NCBI GenBank assembly: GCA_015272395.1
Contig: JACYLQ010000018.1
Coordinates: 21,349-85,348, forward strand
Source of the DNA: Calothrix sp. C42_A2020_038
GTDB taxonomy: Bacteria; Cyanobacteriota; Cyanobacteriia; Cyanobacteriales; Nostocaceae
Reading direction: 5' to 3'
DNA length: 64,000 nt
In this document: in pieces, positions 35,164-44,374 of the stretch
Numbering within the stretch: the first letter of the stretch is position 1
Layout of the letters: each line of letters starts with the position of its first letter
Notes under the pieces: model-generated
Told to the model about the DNA's origin: nothing
Database searches by the model: none
The model's input: only the letters and a program-made list of their open reading frames with translations
Program-made: the position numbers and the translations under genes

Positions 35164-36369
35164 TTATTTCTTAACTAAAATATAGGCATTTGCGAACTCT
35201 GGAAGTGTGCGTATATAGTTTTGAAAATCTTGTTTGTTTTTAAAAACACCCGAAAGATAATCAAGTTGGTAAAGACTGGGCAAAAAAGCACCACCAGTAT
35301 CAGCAATAACTGCCATTCGCAGGCGCCGATTTCTACCTTGTCCCGACTCAAGCACAACCATCCGACCTAAGCCAATATTTAAAACATCTCCAGCAAAGGT
35401 GACACCAGGTTTAATAGAGATTTTGGCATCAATCTTGTAACCATATCCTTTAATAGCGTCTACTTTTCTAAAATACCAGTAGCGCTTTTGTTGTCGTGGG
35501 TTCACACCTTTAACAAAAGGAATTTCGTTACTCCTATCTACATTGAAATACCCACTTGTCCCATCAGGAAAGTTGATTAATATCGTTCCTTCCATTAATG
35601 CTTCTTCTAAACCTTGCCGAGTTAGATAAGCAAGTGGTTCTACTTTTCCATATTCTTTGCCACCTGGTTCATAAATACCTGCTAACACATCTTGTTTGGT
35701 ATACTGAGTATAAAATTTGTTACCAGCAAATTCATCTTTGAGACTATAGATAGGGATATTGAAAGTAGATGTTTTAGTACGTGAACCTGGATGTGTAAAG
35801 ACAGCGTACTTAGTGAGTCGTACTTGTTTTTGGGCAGGTTGTCTGGGGTTATGTGCAGTCCATCTAATCACCCGAAAGTTTTGGTTGATAAAATCTGGGT
35901 TTTGTAAACGAGTTGGGCGCCTGTTTGAAATATCTTCTTGCAAAACCGCTATCATAAATTCTAGGGTTTTGAGTGTATCTTCGATAGTTATGCCTTGTGT
36001 ACCAAGTAAACCAGGGCGTAAAATATCGGGGTCAGCACTTGAATGTTCTTGATAGTACTTGCGAGTATTGACAAGAGTGGTTAATAAATCAGCTTGATTA
36101 AAATTAACTCTTGCTTTTGGTAAGTTTTCGGCGCTAAGTATCTGGCTCGGTTGAACAGTATATGTATATTGTCTAGCCTCATTGATAACTCTATAAGCGT
36201 TACTAACTTGTGCAACTTGAGGTTTTTGAGCTACAGTAGATACTTGAGTTTGAGTAGAATTTGCTTTGACTACGTTCTGCGAGCAGCTATTTAATACCAA
36301 AGTAGACAGTATTGACAGCAAACACAAGCCAAGAGATAGGTAAAGTTTACGATTGAATTTAAAACGCAT
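35164..36369 (-). CDS. Lipoprotein with MltA/3D-like C-terminal domain
   Basis: 401 residues. The signal sequence ends in a lipobox (LVLNSC, Cys about 29), then a low-complexity Gln/Thr/Val stretch. The C-terminal part, GRMVVLESGQG ... RMAVIADTGGAF ... QLDYLSGVF, resembles the 3D barrel domain of MltA-type lytic transglycosylases, including an Asp in ADTGGAF where the catalytic Asp would lie. YKIDAKISIKPGV precedes it. A cell-wall hydrolase is plausible but unproven. It is divergent from the photolyase. Confidence 0.65.
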   Translation of the reverse strand: MRFKFNRKLYLSLGLCLLSILSTLVLNSCSQNVVKANSTQTQVSTVAQKPQVAQVSNAYRVINEARQYTYTVQPSQILSAENLPKARVNFNQADLLTTLVNTRKYYQEHSSADPDILRPGLLGTQGITIEDTLKTLEFMIAVLQEDISNRRPTRLQNPDFINQNFRVIRWTAHNPRQPAQKQVRLTKYAVFTHPGSRTKTSTFNIPIYSLKDEFAGNKFYTQYTKQDVLAGIYEPGGKEYGKVEPLAYLTRQGLEEALMEGTILINFPDGTSGYFNVDRSNEIPFVKGVNPRQQKRYWYFRKVDAIKGYGYKIDAKISIKPGVTFAGDVLNIGLGRMVVLESGQGRNRRLRMAVIADTGGAFLPSLYQLDYLSGVFKNKQDFQNYIRTLPEFANAYILVKK

Positions 36370-36491
36370 AGAACTAAATCGCGTAAAACGTAGAAACGAC
36401 TTCTACAGGTAAATAATAAGTTGATTTGACGACAAGACGCGATGTATGAGTACTTAGTTTCCATATTAAATCTTGTGACATGTAAGAAAAA

Positions 36492-38018
36492 ATGACTGTA
36501 GGTGTTTGGATATTAGGAGACCAACTTTGGACAGGGCAAGCAGCACTTGCTTCGTGTGGTAACAAAAAAGTGCCTATAATTTTGATTGAATCACTACAGC
36601 ATGTTAAAGCGCGCGAGTACCATAAACAAAAACTTGTACTTGTTTGGTCAGCAATGCGGCATTTTGCAGAAGAACTGCGTCAACAAGGTTATGATGTTAC
36701 ATATAAAATAGCCGATGATTTTGCCCAACCTCTGACTGAGTGGGTCAAAGAAAACAATATTAACGAAGTGCGGGTCATGGCGCCTGCTGATAAACCTTTC
36801 CTTGATATCATTAAAAATTTAGAGACGTTGCATGTAAAGTCTCTACAATGTTGTATCAAAATAATACCCAATAATCATTTTTTGTGGACACAGGAAGAAT
36901 TCGCACAATGGGCAAAAGGTCGTAAAAATTTGTTGATGGAGTACTTTTACCGGGAAGGGCGCAAACGTTTTGATATATTGATGGAAGGTGATAAGCCTTT
37001 GGGAGGAAATTGGAACTATGACAAAGATAACCGTCAACCTCCCAAAGGTAAATTATATACTCCACCTGCTAAATGGTTTGAAACTGATGCAATAACTCAA
37101 GAAGTAATTGATTTTGTGAACTCTTTGACTATTCCAACTTACGGAGAATTACAAGATTTTCGTTGGGGAGTTACCCGCGCGCAAGCATTAGAAGTATTAG
37201 ATTGGTTTTTGCATGTTCGTCTCGCTAATTTTGGTCCCTTCCAAGATGCAATGGTGGTAGGAGAAGAAACTATGTGGCACGCGATGATATCTCCGTATCT
37301 TAATATCGGGTTGCTACATCCATTAGAAGTAGTGCAAGCTGCTCAAAAAGCTTTTCAAGAAAACAAACTGCCTCTCAACAGTGTAGAAGGATTTATTCGC
37401 CAAGTTCTGGGATGGCGCGAATATATGTATGGATTATATCAACATGTGGGTGCCGATTATTCAGAAAAGAATTACTTCAACCATACCGAAGCACTACCCA
37501 AATTTTTCTGGACGGGTAATACAAAGATGAATTGTTTACACCAAGTTATATCTCAATTACTTCGCATTGGATACGTGCATCATATTCAGCGTTTAATGAT
37601 ATTAAGTAATTTTTCATTAATAGCAGGGTTTTCACCGCAACAAGTCGAAAGTTGGTTTCACACAGCATTTATCGATGCATATGACTGGGTTATGCAAACC
37701 AATGTTATTGGCATGGGACTTTTTGCTGACGGTGGTATCTTAGGATCAAAACCATATGCATCATCAGCGAATTATATCAATAAGATGAGCAATTATTGTA
37801 AAGGATGTGCATATGACCCAAAAGCACGGACAGGTGAGAAAGCTTGTCCGTTCAACTTCTTTTACTGGGACTTTCTCGACCGTCACCGTAATAAGTTAGA
37901 AAAACAAGGCAGAATGAGTTTTATTTTAAAGAATTTAGACACAATGCCAGAAGAAGAATTAAAAGCTATTCGCAAATTAGCGCGCGAGTGGCACAAGAAA
38001 ACTAAAAAATATGAGTAA
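36492..38018 (+). CDS. FeS-type photolyase/cryptochrome (PhrB-like)
   Basis: 508 residues of the deoxyribodipyrimidine photolyase-related family (FeS-BCP), which repairs (6-4) photoproducts using FAD, a ribolumazine antenna and a 4Fe-4S cluster. The cluster Cys ligands are visible: MNCLHQ (about 351), NYCKGC (about 437-440) and KACPFNFF (about 453). The FAD pocket includes WREYMYGLYQ. The N-terminus VGVWILGDQLW is the typical start. A short palindromic repeat at 36821-36847 adds about nine residues (ETLHVKSLQ) without breaking the frame. Confidence 0.9.
   Translation: MTVGVWILGDQLWTGQAALASCGNKKVPIILIESLQHVKAREYHKQKLVLVWSAMRHFAEELRQQGYDVTYKIADDFAQPLTEWVKENNINEVRVMAPADKPFLDIIKNLETLHVKSLQCCIKIIPNNHFLWTQEEFAQWAKGRKNLLMEYFYREGRKRFDILMEGDKPLGGNWNYDKDNRQPPKGKLYTPPAKWFETDAITQEVIDFVNSLTIPTYGELQDFRWGVTRAQALEVLDWFLHVRLANFGPFQDAMVVGEETMWHAMISPYLNIGLLHPLEVVQAAQKAFQENKLPLNSVEGFIRQVLGWREYMYGLYQHVGADYSEKNYFNHTEALPKFFWTGNTKMNCLHQVISQLLRIGYVHHIQRLMILSNFSLIAGFSPQQVESWFHTAFIDAYDWVMQTNVIGMGLFADGGILGSKPYASSANYINKMSNYCKGCAYDPKARTGEKACPFNFFYWDFLDRHRNKLEKQGRMSFILKNLDTMPEEELKAIRKLAREWHKKTKKYE
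36821..36847. repeat. TAGAGACGTT palindrome inside a CDS
   Basis: AGAGACGTTGCATGTAAAGTCTCT-type inverted repeat within the photolyase gene. The same 28-base sequence with three changes is intergenic at 51962-51991. Confidence 0.65.
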
Positions 38019-38314
38019 AATGCGAGTGCGCAAATAACCCATCTCCAATACTACTTTTGTTCTCAAGCCTACATACAGTTGTGAACTAATTTGATGTCCG
38101 GGAATAATTGGGGTGAATGTTAGTAATAATTTATACTTAAATATTGATTACGTAATTATTTTTCCTTGACTCCGTTAGTATTCCCAAAAACTAGATGTCT
38201 ACTAACAAACAGTAACAAAAAAGTCAGAAAGCTTAAGATTCGGTATAACTTTACAATCTATCACTAATAAGTTATACAAGAGTTAAAGCGAAGATAAATG
38301 TAATAATAATTACT

Positions 38315-39436
38315 ATGATTTTTAAATATACTGCTGGTTATATCCCTGGCAAGAAATCAGAAGGCGCCAAGTTTCATCAAATCGGACGTTTCCAAAAGAG
38401 TAAATTACCACCCAAAGTAGACCTGCGTAAATACATGACAGATGTGGAAGAGCAGGTTGGTAACAGTTGTGTAGCCAACGCTTTTGTTGGAGCTTATGAA
38501 TATCTAGCAAAACGGGCTTTAGGGGAATCTGCGGATGTTAGTCGCTTGTTTGTTTATTATAATGCGCGTTCACTGCATGAAAGTGAAAGCGAAGATAAAG
38601 GAACAAAAATGGAGTTAGCCATTGATGCTTTGTGCAAATATGGAGCTTGTTCTGAGGAATTTTGGCCCAATGATGAGGAATTAATTTTAGAGGAACCAGA
38701 TGAATTAGCCTATGAACATGCAGCCAACTTCACAATTGAGGAAGCTGAGTTTATCGAAACTGACCTTGACTTATGGCGCCATACTTTAGCAGAAGGTTAT
38801 CCAATTGCCTTTGCTCTCAATACATTTAATTCTTTTGATGAGGCAACAAAAAACCGGGGACGAGTACCAATGCCTAAGTCATCCGATAATGTACGCAAAA
38901 CTCACGGGTGGCACGCAATGTTATGTGTTGGCTACTCCGACAAAGACCGGATGTTTGTAGTACGTAATTCATGGGGTTCAGCCTGGGGAGACAAAGGGTA
39001 TTGTTACATACCCTACGACTATGTAATTCATCCAGAGTATAACGGGCACGACTCTTGGATAATTAAATCTGTTAGCGATTTAGATTTTAGTGCTGAGGTT
39101 TGGGAAGAGGATGAGTCCGTTTTTGCAGAGGAAGGTTCCTTGCTAGTGTTCGACTTCTACATTACAACTTCTGACCCAGAAGGTTTTGTTGAAGATTTGG
39201 ACAATTTGTGTCAAAACTATGTAGAAAGTGAGGAAGAGTATTACTTTGATTACGAGTATGAAGAACAAGATGATGAAAGCTTTGTTCTTAACATCCTCAA
39301 CTTTGATCTAACTATTGATGATGCAAGCGAATTCCTTGAGGAGTTAGAAGTACTTTGCGATGAATATGCTATTGATGGTGACTACGACTATTATGTAGAT
39401 GGCGCCGAAGAAGAGGAGGATGATAACATGTCTTGA
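38315..39436 (+). CDS. Papain-like (C1 family) cysteine protease
   Basis: 373 residues. Oxyanion Gln and nucleophile are in EEQVGNSCVANAF (Cys about 52), the catalytic His in THGWHAMLCVGY (about 200) and the Asn in VRNSWGSAWGDKGY (about 218). The full catalytic set is therefore present. There is no signal peptide or inhibitory pro-domain, so a cytoplasmic enzyme is likely. The last 100 residues are strongly acidic (runs of Glu, Asp and Tyr), forming an added domain with ESFVLNILNFDLTIDDASEF. The function of bacterial C1A proteases like this is unclear. Confidence 0.8.
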   Translation: MIFKYTAGYIPGKKSEGAKFHQIGRFQKSKLPPKVDLRKYMTDVEEQVGNSCVANAFVGAYEYLAKRALGESADVSRLFVYYNARSLHESESEDKGTKMELAIDALCKYGACSEEFWPNDEELILEEPDELAYEHAANFTIEEAEFIETDLDLWRHTLAEGYPIAFALNTFNSFDEATKNRGRVPMPKSSDNVRKTHGWHAMLCVGYSDKDRMFVVRNSWGSAWGDKGYCYIPYDYVIHPEYNGHDSWIIKSVSDLDFSAEVWEEDESVFAEEGSLLVFDFYITTSDPEGFVEDLDNLCQNYVESEEEYYFDYEYEEQDDESFVLNILNFDLTIDDASEFLEELEVLCDEYAIDGDYDYYVDGAEEEEDDNMS

Positions 39437-39486
39437 TAAACAATATCCTCTTATCGCCCTTTTTTCCTGCTATTCGCCTTGGAGAG

Positions 39487-39504
39487 GGGAGTAACTATAC
39501 TCCC
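39487..39504 (+). terminator. Hairpin after protease gene
   Basis: GGGAGTA / TACTCCC stem with a four-base loop, 51 bases after the stop. It is followed by a CCCTTCCCGTATCTGGGAAG segment of a type repeated at about 40615-40640. Confidence 0.5.
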
Positions 39505-39597
39505 TTCCCGTATCTGGGAAGAAGGTGGTTGGGGGTTAGGTTTTAAACATGCAAATGAATTGTCAGACCTATCTTTTCACTGGTTATCATTAAGTAA

Positions 39598-39822
39598 TCA
39601 CATATCATTAGGGTCGGTACTATCCAAACGACACTGGTTTAACCCGTAAGCCTGTTTAATTGTTCGGTTCCAGAGTTCAGAACTAGCAAGGATTCTGAAG
39701 TGGGTCTTTAACTCTTGCCCTAAACGAATAGTCTGGTCAGCTAGGGCTAAAAGGCTTGCGCCTGAAGCCCCGTCCCTGAGTGTGTGGGGTTGCTGACTTC
39801 TAAGGAATATATTCATCGACAA
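39598..39822 (-). CDS. Doubtful small ORF after the Coq4-like gene
   Basis: 74 codons overlapping the 3' end of the Coq4-like gene by 23 bases on the same strand. The segment LALADQTIRLGQELKTHF then RILASSELWNRTIKQAYGL reads like a helical protein. The first 25 residues are not protein-like and no domain is recognised. It may be a real small gene, a remnant, or chance. Confidence 0.3.
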   Translation of the reverse strand: MSMNIFLRSQQPHTLRDGASGASLLALADQTIRLGQELKTHFRILASSELWNRTIKQAYGLNQCRLDSTDPNDM

Positions 39823-40474
39823 TGGTGATATTCAGTTCTTCCCTGACTTGAGATAAAGGCTTCTCCCAATTTTCTTCCCATTTTTGCGCTAGAAAGGGTT
39901 TAGCTTTTGCACCCATGCGATAGCCAATTGCGATTTGCTCCAAAAGAAGCCCTAATTCTTCTGGTTGAGTAAACAAAGTCCTTAGTAGACCTCCAGCAAT
40001 TAGTAAGATGGGTAAAGGAATACGAATCTGAGCAAGGCAAAATGCCTGTAAACCCAGTTCTGCATTAACACTACTACCAAGTCCTGTTACTAAATGCCAG
40101 ATATCGTGAGTTTGACGTAAGCGGGTTAGCACATAACTTGTATCATCTGTGACTGGTAATGCTCGATAGTAATTTGGGTCAAAACCTGTTTGTTCTATGT
40201 ATTCAGCGAAACACTTCCCAAGGGAACCTGGAGGTAGCTGTGCTAGGTATGCTAAATCTGGCGCCGTAGCTAGATATCGCTCTTGAATAATAGACGCAAC
40301 CCCAGGCATTGTTTTAACATAATCGATGGCAAGCTCAGTGGCTTTTAACTTAATCATGCCATCTTCAATATCCGGTGTCGCATCTGCTCTACTTGGATCT
40401 AATGCTAAAGTTACAGCACCTTTCAAAGTTGTTAAAAAATCTAATTTTAACTTACTATTTTTTCCACCAAGCAT
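39800..40474 (-). CDS. Coq4-like protein
   Basis: 224 residues. The family zinc motif HDxxHx11E is present as THDIWHLVTGLGSSVNAE (about 124-141). Flanking PPGSLGKCFAEYIEQTGFDP and the helical C-terminus fit Coq4. In mitochondria Coq4 acts in ubiquinone synthesis by C1 decarboxylation/hydroxylation. Cyanobacteria make plastoquinone and use other genes, so the role of this homologue is unclear. Confidence 0.75.
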   Translation of the reverse strand: MLGGKNSKLKLDFLTTLKGAVTLALDPSRADATPDIEDGMIKLKATELAIDYVKTMPGVASIIQERYLATAPDLAYLAQLPPGSLGKCFAEYIEQTGFDPNYYRALPVTDDTSYVLTRLRQTHDIWHLVTGLGSSVNAELGLQAFCLAQIRIPLPILLIAGGLLRTLFTQPEELGLLLEQIAIGYRMGAKAKPFLAQKWEENWEKPLSQVREELNITIVDEYIP

Positions 40475-40853
40475 ATATTATGTATAAAAACTTACTACTG
40501 ATTCAGTAATAGTATAACTCAATTTTGAATAATGGCGCCTTTTTGATGTCGATTACTACTGATCAGTGCGTCAAGCACCTCTTCTCTGATAAATAAACTA
40601 CATTGCTTTGATATTCCCCCTTCCCGCATCTGGAAAGGAGATTAGGAGATGAGATTTTGCTGAGAGAGTTATAAGAATTTTCCAATGTCAAGTTCAGCAG
40701 CACTTTTTTTCTTCCGTAACAATTATAGGTTTTTAGACATTGGCAGTTATTAGTAATTGATGACTCCGTTTTAATTTATACAATACTTAACGCGACGGAA
40801 TGTAAAAACGTAGAAGTACTACGTCTCCACAAGAGTTTCAGGCAAAATATAAT
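40475..40853. other. Intergenic region, repeats only
   Basis: 379 bases. It contains CCTTCCCGCATCTGGAAAGG (about 40619), similar to a segment near 39502, and the palindrome ACGTAGAAGTACTACGT (40806-40822). No gene is seen. Confidence 0.5.
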
Positions 40854-41405
40854 TTAATTTTTGGAGATCTTTTTTCCTTTGCGGTACCAGTCATACCAAC
40901 TTTGAAAACTACGAATAGCAAGCCATAGTAACAGCAAAGCAATAACACCACCCTGCCAAGGAGCATTATAAGCAAAAATAACTAGAACAGCGCACAAAAA
41001 ATCTTGAATAAAAACTGCCCATACTGGCAACCCTCTTAAGCGGAAAAACCAGCCAACTTGCACAATTTTGAGAACAAATGCCAAGCTACCACTAAATAGA
41101 ATCACTAGCCAGTATAGAGTATCAGTGTTTACACAACTTAACCCCATAATGGCGCCGACAATAGGACTCAAAAACAGTTGAAATACTTGCAGCACCCTTT
41201 GACCTGTTAATTTTTTAGACGCGAGTACTTCTAAAATCGATAAGCTAGTTAAAGTCACTAATAGAAAAGGCGAAGAAATTCGCGATAAAATTGGTACTTG
41301 TGACCACAGACTTTGACCCTGCAATAACCCAACAAAAAGTAGAGGCAGAGCAATTCTAATTCCTGCTGCCGCAGAAGCAGATAGTGCGGCTAGGACTTCA
41401 ATCAT
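40854..41405 (-). CDS. DUF4126 membrane protein
   Basis: 183 residues with five or so hydrophobic helices. The N-terminus MIEVLAALSASAAAGIRIALPLL is the DUF4126 signature, and SPIVGAIMG and RSFQSWYDWYRKGKK close the protein. The inner-membrane function is unknown. It is a single gene transcribed away from purB. Confidence 0.75.
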   Translation of the reverse strand: MIEVLAALSASAAAGIRIALPLLFVGLLQGQSLWSQVPILSRISSPFLLVTLTSLSILEVLASKKLTGQRVLQVFQLFLSPIVGAIMGLSCVNTDTLYWLVILFSGSLAFVLKIVQVGWFFRLRGLPVWAVFIQDFLCAVLVIFAYNAPWQGGVIALLLLWLAIRSFQSWYDWYRKGKKISKN

Positions 41406-41563
41406 AAACGCATCGTAGACAATTTATCTCAATCAAGGGATTGATTTAAACTTACCCACTTTCATCATAAATAAAGACAGAAGTAACACAAAAATGTCAT
41501 TATGCCTATTCAACTTTAATATTTAATAAGGGAAAGGGGTATGCCTCACAAGCGCAGGTGTAC

Positions 41564-41815
41564 GGTTCTTTCGTAAAACGCGCGTGCTAAATTTTGGTTA
41601 ATTACATGCTGAAAAAATGGTTCTTCCGGAACTAGCGTGCTAAATTTTAATCGAAGTTGCTAACTTTCCTTTAAAATCAAGGCTTACAGGCACTTATAGT
41701 TTCAATTTAAGCAAGGAATACCCTTATTCAGGTAACAATGGCTGTAAGATAAGCCCAACAATAGTTTTAAGCTTATTTTTCCACAAATTTAGCACGCGCT
41801 TTGTACGCAAGAACC
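41564..41815. repeat. 252-bp MITE-like element with long terminal inverted repeats
   Basis: Left end GGTTCTTTCGTAAAACGCGC and onward GTGCTAAATTT matches the reversed right end GGTTCTTGCGTACAAAGCGC and onward GTGCTAAATTT at all but a few of about 32 positions. A third, directly oriented copy (GGTTCTTCCGGAACTAGCGT) starts at 41619. The element has no ORF, as expected for a non-autonomous transposon. The rest of 41406-41900 holds no gene. Confidence 0.65.
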
Positions 41816-41900
41816 AGCGTTCGAGAAGAAGGATGATTTTGTGCTGACTGCCTTCCAAATAAATCTGTCAGGTAGTCAGCTTGTATCCCTTTATTTTTGG

Positions 41901-43196
41901 TTAAATTCCCAGTCTTTGATACACTTCATCTAAATGTTGAAGATGGTGCTGCGGATTGAAACAAGCTTCGATTTCTTGAGGCGATAATTTCTCTTTTACC
42001 CGCGCGTCTTTACTAATTAAATCACGAAAGTTACCGTCAAGTTTATTCCATGCAGTATGAGCATTTTCTTGTACTATTTTATACGCTTCTTCCCGCTTCA
42101 CACCTTTCTCAACTAATGTCAGCATTACTCTTTGACTAAATACAACTCCCCCATAGCAATTCATATTTCTTGCCATATTATCGGGATAAACTAACAGATT
42201 TTTGACTAAGTCTGTGATTTCAGTTAGCATAAAATGTGTTAAAATACACGCATCCGGTAACATGACTCGCTCGACTGAACTGTGGGAAATGTCACGTTCA
42301 TGCCAAAGAGCTACGTTCTCCACTGCTGCAACTGCATAGCTGCGAACCATACGGGCCATTCCTGTTAAACGTTCAGACCGGATCGGGTTACGCTTGTGTG
42401 GCATTGCCGAAGAACCCTTTTGTCCTTTAGAAAAGTATTCTTCAACTTCGAGGACATCAGTTTTTTGCAAGTTACGAATTTCAACTGCAAACCGTTCAAT
42501 TGAAGCTGCAAGTAATGCTAGTTGCTGCACATACTCTGCATGGACATCGCGCGATACTACTTGTGTTGATGCTGTATCTGGCTTTAGACCCAGTTTCTCA
42601 CATGCTAACGCTTCTACGCGCGGCTCAATATTTGCATAAGTTCCAACGGCGCCAGAAATTTTACCAACTGCGATATTTTTACGAACATTTTGCAAGCGTT
42701 CTTGGTTACGTAGCACTTCTGCTAACCATCCTGCCAGTTTAAAACCAAATGTTATCGGCTCGGCATGAATACCATGCGAACGACCTATCATGACTGTATA
42801 ACGATGTTCACTTGCTCTTTGGCGAATCGCTACAATTAAATCTTCGAGGCGCCGTAATATTAAATCTAAGCTAGCTACCATTTGTAATGCTAATGCTGTA
42901 TCTAGAACATCTGAACTAGTCAATCCTAGATGGATGTAGCGTCCAGCATCCCCAACATACTCATTGACATTGGTTAAAAAAGCAATAACATCATGACGGA
43001 CTTCTGCTTCAATTTCGAGAATGCGTTTTGGGTCGAAGTTCGCTTTAGCTTTAATTTCTGCAACTGCTTCATGCGGAATATAACCTAAAGCTGCTTGGGC
43101 TTCACAAACAGCTATTTCTACCTGGAGCCAAGTTTGAAACTTATAGGCATCAGTCCAAAGGTTGCCCATTTCAGGCAAAGTATAACGCTCAATCAC
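41901..43196 (-). CDS. purB: Adenylosuccinate lyase PurB
   Basis: 431 residues starting at GTG (MIERYTLPEMGNLW). The fumarase-superfamily signature GSSAMPHKRNP (about 263-273) is present. Conserved TSSDVLDTALALQ and GRSHGIHAEPITFGFK carry the catalytic residues. It splits SAICAR and adenylosuccinate in purine synthesis. Full length for the short bacterial type. A housekeeping gene, unrelated to its neighbours. Confidence 0.95.
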   Translation of the reverse strand: MIERYTLPEMGNLWTDAYKFQTWLQVEIAVCEAQAALGYIPHEAVAEIKAKANFDPKRILEIEAEVRHDVIAFLTNVNEYVGDAGRYIHLGLTSSDVLDTALALQMVASLDLILRRLEDLIVAIRQRASEHRYTVMIGRSHGIHAEPITFGFKLAGWLAEVLRNQERLQNVRKNIAVGKISGAVGTYANIEPRVEALACEKLGLKPDTASTQVVSRDVHAEYVQQLALLAASIERFAVEIRNLQKTDVLEVEEYFSKGQKGSSAMPHKRNPIRSERLTGMARMVRSYAVAAVENVALWHERDISHSSVERVMLPDACILTHFMLTEITDLVKNLLVYPDNMARNMNCYGGVVFSQRVMLTLVEKGVKREEAYKIVQENAHTAWNKLDGNFRDLISKDARVKEKLSPQEIEACFNPQHHLQHLDEVYQRLGI

Positions 43197-43267
43197 GATC
43201 CGCCATTGATTACAACGTCATATTTTACTGTAGTTCATGAAATATAATGAAACATTAAGACAAAAGT

Positions 43268-44341
43268 TCACTTGGCATAATATCGTCGCAAAATAACCCA
43301 GGAAACTACAGGTGTACCAATCAAGGCAGTTACTGAGTTCAAGGGTAATACCATCTGGTTTCCTGGTAATACACACAGCAAATCTGCAAACAGCGCCATA
43401 GTTGCCCCCATTATAACGACAGCAGGAATTAAAATACGATGGTCGCAGGTGTTAAACATACTTCGACAAAGGTGAGGAACAGCAACACCTAAAAAAGCAA
43501 TTGGACCACAAAACGCTGTAATTGCTCCAGATAGAACAGATGCACTGGTAAGAATCCAGAATCTGGTTCTTGTCAGGTTTAAACCTAGCGTCATTCCGTA
43601 GGACTCACCAACCAGTAGTACATTCAATGGTTTCGACAGTGCAACTACTACTAACAACCCCAAAAATACTACACTTCCTAAAACTGGTAGTTGGCGCCAA
43701 GTTACCCCTGCAAAGCTGCCAAAAGTCCACTGTAGATACGCTTGAATTCTTTGACTGTCACTGAATTGCAACAAAATACTAACTAATGCACTCGTTGCAT
43801 AACCAAATAACAAACCTAAAATCAACAATGTCATTGTATCTTGAACACGATGAGACACCAGTAAAACTAAGCCTAACACCGCAGCGGCGCCTAAGCTCGA
43901 CGCGATCACCAAACTCAAATCACCAATAATTCCCAAACTTTGCAAGATTGTTCCAGCACCAGCTAAATTTGCTACCAGTACAACTAAAGCAACACCCAAC
44001 GAAGCACCCGAACTAATTCCTAATACAAATGGTCCGGCAAGTGGGTTTCTAAAAATGGTTTGCATCTGTAACCCACTCACACCTAAAGCGGCGCCTGCAA
44101 GTGTAGCAGTTATAGCTTTTGGTAAGCGAAACTTGAAAATAATATTTGTCCAACTGACTTTTTCAGCATCCCCACCAAACAAGACTTTAACTACTTCAGC
44201 AATTGGAATCTGTACCGAACCAAGTGCAATATCTAATAAAAAAGCTAGAATGAGTAGAGCAATCAATAATACAAACGATAAATATTGACTATTGATACGG
44301 TATTTAATCAAAAACTTTGATAGATCTTTAATTATGTACAT
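43268..44341 (-). CDS. Cobalamin-type ABC transporter permease (BtuC/FecCD family)
   Basis: 357 residues with about ten membrane helices. FecCD signatures: FRLPKAITATLAGAALGVSGLQMQ, RNPLAGPFVLGISSGASLG and CGPIAFLGVAVPHLCR. It moves a corrinoid or siderophore across the inner membrane. The position behind btuF-like and btuB genes under a cobalamin riboswitch favours vitamin B12. No ATPase gene follows (purB is next), so the BtuD partner must be elsewhere. Confidence 0.8.
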   Translation of the reverse strand: MYIIKDLSKFLIKYRINSQYLSFVLLIALLILAFLLDIALGSVQIPIAEVVKVLFGGDAEKVSWTNIIFKFRLPKAITATLAGAALGVSGLQMQTIFRNPLAGPFVLGISSGASLGVALVVLVANLAGAGTILQSLGIIGDLSLVIASSLGAAAVLGLVLLVSHRVQDTMTLLILGLLFGYATSALVSILLQFSDSQRIQAYLQWTFGSFAGVTWRQLPVLGSVVFLGLLVVVALSKPLNVLLVGESYGMTLGLNLTRTRFWILTSASVLSGAITAFCGPIAFLGVAVPHLCRSMFNTCDHRILIPAVVIMGATMALFADLLCVLPGNQMVLPLNSVTALIGTPVVSWVILRRYYAK

Positions 44342-44374
44342 AAATCTCGATACCTCTATGATGCACGAAATTTT

